DNA of 10,547 bases from positions 1 through 10,547 of the forward strand of contig DBDL01000043.1 in the NCBI GenBank assembly GCA_002293545.1, written 5' to 3'. Within the stretch, counting starts at the first letter, position 1. Each line of letters starts with the position of its first letter. Below are positions 6,849 through 10,547 of this stretch, in pieces. Source of the stretch: Lachnoclostridium sp. UBA933. Its GTDB lineage: Bacteria > Bacillota > Clostridia > Lachnospirales > Lachnospiraceae. The notes under the pieces were generated by a model. The model was not told the origin of the DNA. It saw only the letters and a list, made by a program, of their open reading frames with translations, and did not search any database. The translations under genes were made by a program, and so were the position numbers.

Positions 6849-7779
6849 TCCACTCCAATACCGCATTCTGGCTGTGTAATAAATATTGCTTTGCTTCGTG
6901 ATTTTTACAAAAATCAGAAAACATGGAATCATGCGACACCTCTTGTCCTCTTGTGACCGGCGGACAAGGAAGAAACATAGCGTTACCGTGTAATTTTGAG
7001 AGATGTTTATGATTGATTTGATAAGGCAGAAAGTAATCTTTGATTTTTTTCGATTCTTCGTCGGATTTTGCTTTCGGCCAACAATCCGTATAAAGAACGT
7101 CAGCTTTTTCAAGGACGGGTTCCAGTTCATGGCATACGGAAATGTTCCCTGCCGCATTTTCATTCATTTGATTTCGTGTATTGACGTCGATTTCATATCC
7201 TTTGGGCGCAACTTGCGTTACGGAAATCGGTAATGTAACAGCAGCCTCAAACCAGCTCATGCATAAGTTCGTCACTTCTCCGACAAAAACGAGTGATAAA
7301 TCCGCCAATCCGCCTCTGTATTTACGAATAAACTGCAAATCACCGATTATTTCACAGGGATGGTTAAAATCGGTTCTTGCATTAATGACAGCGGCATTTG
7401 TTGTATTTGTCACTTTGATTAAATCCTTGTGGTTTTTGGCGCGGATTACCAGTATCGAAAACCAGTGATCCAAGTAATGTCCAATATCCTCAAGCGGTTC
7501 ATGGATACCCAACTCGCCGGGAATATAAGATACGGAGGCACCCATTGCCCTGGAACCGATTTCAAAGGCAGCCCGATTACGAAAGCCCTGTCCGTAAAAC
7601 CATAATCCGATTTGTTTGTCCTTCAATATTTGCGGCATACGGTTCGCTTTCCATAACTTCTCCAGCGAGTCCGCTCTGTCAAGTATGGATAATAATTCAT
7701 CGGCTGAAACATCCAAAAGGGAAATTAAATTTTTCAATGGGATATCCGCTCCTGTCTTTTTATGATATGACCAATACAT
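6829..7779 (-). CDS. Divergent ornithine/aspartate carbamoyltransferase homologue
   Basis: A 316-residue protein with the overall pattern of carbamoyltransferases: the N-terminal NLISLLDVSADELLSIL (17-33), a carbamoyl-phosphate loop region (59-75), an HPxx motif, YTDxW, and a late P-C-P-P followed by RGQEV. Key motifs are altered. The STRTR loop reads GFRNR (65-69), HPxQ reads HPCE (140-143), the ornithine SMG loop after YTDCW is PKAK (235-238), and HCLP reads PCPP (271-274). R67, R69, H140 and D232 are kept. It may use another substrate or be a non-catalytic paralogue; calling it ArgF would be unsafe. The ATG has only a weak AAGAG site. An in-frame TTG at 7737, behind AGGAG, would give 302 residues starting nearer the conserved region. 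It starts 11 bases after the lipoprotein stop, so the two are probably one operon. Confidence 0.8.
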   Translation of the reverse strand: MYWSYHKKTGADIPLKNLISLLDVSADELLSILDRADSLEKLWKANRMPQILKDKQIGLWFYGQGFRNRAAFEIGSRAMGASVSYIPGELGIHEPLEDIGHYLDHWFSILVIRAKNHKDLIKVTNTTNAAVINARTDFNHPCEIIGDLQFIRKYRGGLADLSLVFVGEVTNLCMSWFEAAVTLPISVTQVAPKGYEIDVNTRNQMNENAAGNISVCHELEPVLEKADVLYTDCWPKAKSDEESKKIKDYFLPYQINHKHLSKLHGNAMFLPCPPVTRGQEVSHDSMFSDFCKNHEAKQYLLHSQNAVLEWITQAVH

Positions 7780-7790
7780 ATTTTCTCTTT

Positions 7791-8669
7791 TTATGATATT
7801 GGTATTTCCTTTGCTTTTAAAGCCTCCTCAGGCAAAGTGAAATCCTCTGCTTTATTGTAATTCCTATATCGAATGTCTAAATCTGCTTTTGTATATTCCC
7901 GGCCTGAAAACCCTTCCGGCAATTTCTCCAGTTTCGGATTTTCAAGAATTTTATTATTTATCTCTTTTAAAGAAACTTTGACGCGGTACAGTTCTTCTTT
8001 TTCCGGGTCAATCCATAGGGAAAACCCCATATCATCCGCAGAATCTGCAATTTCAGTCAGCAATTCATCATTCGTAATACTTTGAGTACCCAATGCCGTA
8101 CCTTTAACTAATTTAACGATCATTTCGCTTGTCATAGAGCAGGTATAAACTTGATATGTTTTTCCGTCTTCTTCCGCATCTTTCTGCCTCTCATACGGGT
8201 AATCATGATTCATAAATATTTTTGGGTCCAGCTTTTGTACTTTATCTTTTGCCGATTTGTCATCTGCTTTGCAAACGCTCTGCTTTTCCCAATGATTTTG
8301 GGGAGCCGTATCCATATAAAAAAACTTTACAAATATTCCGTTTTGCTCCAAAGTATATTCTTGAAGATTACTGGATGTACCAAGACTGCTGCTTAATGTT
8401 GAACTTATTTTTGATTTTACAGGGTTGTCAAACATAGTAAAATGCATGTTCAAAGTCATCAGAAGTTCAGGTGATTTTTCACCGTTTACTTCTGATACGA
8501 CACCAGTTTCATATACGGCGTCGGCTTCTATGTTTTTTGCTTCGGATACCTTTTTTGAAGCAATTTCCAAAACAGAATCATTCGGGGAGGCAGGGGTTCC
8601 GCATCCGGTAAAAATTACGGGAAACAAGAACAGTAAGCTTCCCGCTAACATTAATTTATACGGCTTCAT
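7791..8669 (-). CDS. Hypothetical secreted lipoprotein
   Basis: A 292-residue protein with a lipoprotein signal peptide: K2 and K5, a hydrophobic core, and the lipobox FTGC (20-23), so C23 is expected to be lipidated and the protein held on the outer face of the cytoplasmic membrane. After a polar linker the mature part is rich in alternating strands (ADAVYETGVVSEV, LLMTLNMHFTMF, FSLWIDPEKEELYRVKVSL). This arrangement resembles the LolA/LppX-like or DUF6612-type lipoproteins common in Firmicutes, but I cannot assign a family firmly. No catalytic motif is seen. The ATG follows AAGGAG and a promoter candidate lies about 70-100 bases upstream. It heads a likely two-gene operon with the carbamoyltransferase homologue. 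The function is unknown. Confidence 0.85.
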   Translation of the reverse strand: MKPYKLMLAGSLLFLFPVIFTGCGTPASPNDSVLEIASKKVSEAKNIEADAVYETGVVSEVNGEKSPELLMTLNMHFTMFDNPVKSKISSTLSSSLGTSSNLQEYTLEQNGIFVKFFYMDTAPQNHWEKQSVCKADDKSAKDKVQKLDPKIFMNHDYPYERQKDAEEDGKTYQVYTCSMTSEMIVKLVKGTALGTQSITNDELLTEIADSADDMGFSLWIDPEKEELYRVKVSLKEINNKILENPKLEKLPEGFSGREYTKADLDIRYRNYNKAEDFTLPEEALKAKEIPIS

Positions 8670-8737
8670 AGTTTTCTCCTTGCAAATTAAGATGATAGTT
8701 ACTTTTGCATTCTTTCAAGTTTTTTTCTATATTGTTC

Positions 8738-8766
8738 ATTATAAAGGAGTGACCGGAAGAAAGCAA
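8738..8766 (-). promoter_or_regulatory. Sigma-A-like promoter for the lipoprotein operon
   Basis: On the minus strand TTGCTT (8766-8761) and a perfect TATAAT (8743-8738) are 17 bases apart. Transcription would start near 8731 and leave a leader of about 60 bases before the lipoprotein ATG. The -35 box matches the consensus at three of six positions; the -10 is ideal. Confidence 0.5.
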
Positions 8767-8834
8767 TTAATTTTATATGTAACGTCATAGAAGTTTGTAC
8801 TTTGGGGACTAAAGTGTTTGTCTTTGAGAAAGCA

Positions 8835-8864
8835 GACATGTTTATCCGAAACAGGACATATGAT
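8835..8864 (+). promoter_or_regulatory. Possible sigma-E-like promoter before spoIIM
   Basis: GACATGTT (8835-8842) and CATATGAT (8857-8864), separated by 14 bases, resemble the mother-cell sigma-E consensus (roughly KMATATT, 14-15 bases, CATACANT), with about five of seven matches in each box. The predicted start near 8871 sits just before the ribosome binding site GGGAG (8882-8886). The same -10 also reads TATGAT for sigma-A, but no matching -35 was found. Confidence 0.35.
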
Positions 8865-8892
8865 AAATTAAACAATTCTCTGGGAGTTTACT

Positions 8893-9459
8893 ATGTCAAT
8901 TCCAAGCAATATGCTGAAAAGCCAAAGTAAAATAAAACAGTTGATTCTTTTATTTGTGCTCGGCTTTTTTTTCGGTGCAGTTTTTTACTATCTATTTCAG
9001 AAATCCTATATGGATACGCTTCAACAGATGGATGCGGGAGCGGCAAATTGGGCGTCAAAAGACACGTCATTCATCCGGTTATTTCTTTACTCGCTTTATG
9101 AACACGGCAAATATTTTATTCTATTATGGCTTTTGTCTGTAACGAAGCTTGCAGTTCCCGGTATTGTGGTTTTTACCGTATACCGCGGCTTTGGTCTGGG
9201 ATTTTTATTTTCTTTTTTTATGAATCTGCACGGAGCAAAAGGCTTTATGTTTTTCTTTGGGTCACTGTTTCCGCATATGTTATTGTTTCTTCCGATGTAT
9301 ATTTTCTTCTTTGCCTTTATCCATCGGGGGAAAAAAGAAAAACAGAATCTGGTTTTTCTCATGCTGACTGCCGCTTTAGTCATGGCTTGCTTTATGGAGG
9401 TGTATTTTAATATACCAATGATGAAAAATTTGTATCTTGGTTCATGGGTAGGGGTATGA
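8893..9459 (+). CDS. spoIIM: SpoIIM-family (DUF95) integral membrane protein
   Basis: A 188-residue membrane protein with about five hydrophobic segments: residues 14-35, 74-94, 99-112, 117-143 and 152-175. The family pattern is visible: a hydrophobic segment ending in P89, then RGFGLGF (98-104), a PH pair (127-128) and a glutamate inside the last helix (E169). In Bacillus, SpoIIM joins SpoIID and SpoIIP in the engulfment complex that remodels septal peptidoglycan during sporulation. No spoIID or spoIIP gene is next to it here, and an ABC-2 type ATPase follows, so a non-sporulation membrane role is also possible. The ATG follows GGGAG at 6 bases. Family confidence is fair; the exact role is less sure. 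Confidence 0.75.
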   Translation: MSIPSNMLKSQSKIKQLILLFVLGFFFGAVFYYLFQKSYMDTLQQMDAGAANWASKDTSFIRLFLYSLYEHGKYFILLWLLSVTKLAVPGIVVFTVYRGFGLGFLFSFFMNLHGAKGFMFFFGSLFPHMLLFLPMYIFFFAFIHRGKKEKQNLVFLMLTAALVMACFMEVYFNIPMMKNLYLGSWVGV

Positions 9460-9519
9460 TACATATAACGAAGTGAGATTTCAAAAAAGGACGCCGGATA
9501 ACATTTTGTTCACAGAATT

Positions 9520-9547
9520 TTAACATAAAAAAGGTATATTAGATAAC
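9520..9547 (+). promoter_or_regulatory. Weak promoter candidate for the ABC ATPase gene
   Basis: TTAACA (9520-9525, five of six matches to the -35 box) and GATAAC (9542-9547, four of six matches to the -10 box) are 16 bases apart, in the A+T-rich 136-base gap ahead of the GTG start. An overlapping TATATT (9535-9540) lacks a well-spaced -35. Confidence 0.3.
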
Positions 9548-9595
9548 GTATGTATAAATAACAAATATGCATCAGATAAACAGGAGGGTATCAAA

Positions 9596-10547
9596 GTGAT
9601 AGAAGTAAAAAATCTTGTGAAACGGTACGGCGGCAGAAATGTCGTGGATGATTTAAGCTTTATCGTTGAAAAAGGACAGATTCTTGGATTCCTTGGTCCG
9701 AACGGGGCAGGAAAATCTACGACGATGAATATCATTACCGGTTATGTGTCGGCAACGGACGGCGTTGTTACCGTAAATGGATACGATGTTTTTGAAGAAC
9801 CGGAAAAAGCAAAAGAATGTATCGGGTATTTGCCGGAACAGCCGCCGCTTTATCCCGATATGAGAGTACGGGAATATCTTGGTTTTGTGGCGGATATGAA
9901 AAAGGTGGCGAAATCCGAAAGAGAAAAAATGATGTATGAGATCATTCAGCAGACGCAAATTTCCGATGTTACAGAGCGTCTGATTAAGCATCTTTCCAAA
10001 GGGTATAAACAACGTGTCGGATTAGCGGCGGCAATTATGGGTTATCCCGAAATCCTAATATTGGACGAGCCTACCGTAGGTCTTGATCCCATGCAGATTA
10101 TAGAGATGCGGAATTTAATTTTAGAGCTCAGCAAAAACCATACAATTTTACTGAGCTCACATATTATGCAGGAAGTCAATGCGGTCTGTAATAAAATATT
10201 GATTATTAACCAAGGGAAGATGGTCGCATTGGGAACGCCGGAAGAAATATCAGGGATTTCATTGCAAAAAAAAGAATTGTCCCTTTTGGTAAAAGGGGAG
10301 TCCGCATTGATTCAAAATGTTCTTGATACCATTCCGAACATTAATCAAGCGGATATTCTTGATTCCGAAGAAGCGGGATGTTGTCAGATCGTATTGTCTA
10401 CGGAGGTAGAGTATGATTTGAGGGAAGAAATATTCTATACGTTTGCCAAAAATAAATTGGTTATTTTAGAGATGAATACAAAGAAACAGACATTGGAGGA
10501 GGTATTCCTCCGGATGACCGAAGGCGGTACAAAACAATACGGCGGTA
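9596..10547 (+). CDS. ABC-2 type transporter ATPase, 3' end cut by window
   Basis: The frame stays open to the window end (317 full codons). It is an ATP-binding subunit that energises a membrane permease, presumably encoded just beyond the window. The start is GTG, seven bases after AGGAGGG (9582-9588). Motifs in order are Walker A GPNGAGKST (34-42), the signature LSKGYKQR (133-140), Walker B LILDEP (D157, E158), a D-loop GLDP and the switch histidine H189 in LLSSHIMQEV. LSKGY in place of LSGGQ is usual for the GldA/NatA-like branch. Residues after about 220 form a C-terminal accessory domain that ends with the characteristic LEEVFLRMTEG. The cargo cannot be read from the ATPase; members of this branch serve drug, sodium, lipid or gliding-type exporters. 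Confidence 0.92.
   Translation, partial: MIEVKNLVKRYGGRNVVDDLSFIVEKGQILGFLGPNGAGKSTTMNIITGYVSATDGVVTVNGYDVFEEPEKAKECIGYLPEQPPLYPDMRVREYLGFVADMKKVAKSEREKMMYEIIQQTQISDVTERLIKHLSKGYKQRVGLAAAIMGYPEILILDEPTVGLDPMQIIEMRNLILELSKNHTILLSSHIMQEVNAVCNKILIINQGKMVALGTPEEISGISLQKKELSLLVKGESALIQNVLDTIPNINQADILDSEEAGCCQIVLSTEVEYDLREEIFYTFAKNKLVILEMNTKKQTLEEVFLRMTEGGTKQYGG

Noticed and set aside
6732..7163. 143-codon minus-strand open frame overlapping the carbamoyltransferase and NUDIX ends
   Set aside because: It is in a different frame from the carbamoyltransferase, rich in Lys, Phe and Ile runs from A+T-rich DNA, with no family resemblance.
8425..8790. 121-codon + strand open frame opposite the lipoprotein start and promoter
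   Set aside because: It is antisense to the signal peptide and upstream region, with no ribosome binding site and no domain.
9653..10012. 119-codon minus-strand open frame opposite the ABC ATPase gene
   Set aside because: It lies antisense to Walker A and the following conserved region; the + strand ATPase is unmistakable although it runs off the window.

Overview
The window looks like chromosomal core DNA from a low-to-mid GC, Gram-positive anaerobe of the Clostridia, most likely Lachnospiraceae-like. The reasons are strong AGGAGG-type ribosome binding sites on nearly every gene, an UPF0237 ACT/DUF711 gene pair typical of Firmicutes, a SpoIIM-family sporulation protein and a lipobox lipoprotein. 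No phage, insertion sequence, CRISPR array, tRNA or rRNA was seen. The organism call is inference from gene content, not a database match. No gap without a gene exceeds 300 bases; the longest is 8670-8892, which holds divergent promoter candidates.

Left block, all on the + strand (1-6165): the 3' part of a GAF-GGDEF diguanylate cyclase gene cut by the window edge; a YycJ/WalJ-type metallo-beta-lactamase-fold hydrolase; an UPF0237 ACT-domain protein; a DUF711/UPF0210 'PFL family' protein; an M20C dipeptidase (PepD); and a class I PLP aminotransferase. Gaps of 10-81 bases suggest that yycJ through pepD are co-transcribed. The later genes share an amino-acid theme: a putative ligand-sensing ACT protein, dipeptide hydrolysis and transamination.

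Middle (6166-8669): a terminator hairpin after the aminotransferase is interleaved with a perfect 12-bp inverted repeat just ahead of a NUDIX (ADP-ribose pyrophosphatase type) gene. The NUDIX gene runs tail-to-tail, with a 20-base overlap, into a minus-strand two-gene unit: a lipoprotein gene followed by a carbamoyltransferase homologue. That homologue keeps the fold-level landmarks of ornithine carbamoyltransferase but has lost most of the classical carbamoyl-phosphate and ornithine binding motifs.

Right block, + strand (8670-10547): a SpoIIM-family membrane protein with a possible sporulation sigma-E-like promoter, then an ABC-2 type ATPase gene that starts at GTG and is cut by the right window edge.

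Most of the window is ordinary housekeeping sequence. The parts most worth a second look are the degenerate-motif carbamoyltransferase with its lipoprotein partner (6829-8669), the interleaved alternative hairpins at 6201-6242, and the ACT/DUF711 pair, which is a conserved module whose function I do not know.
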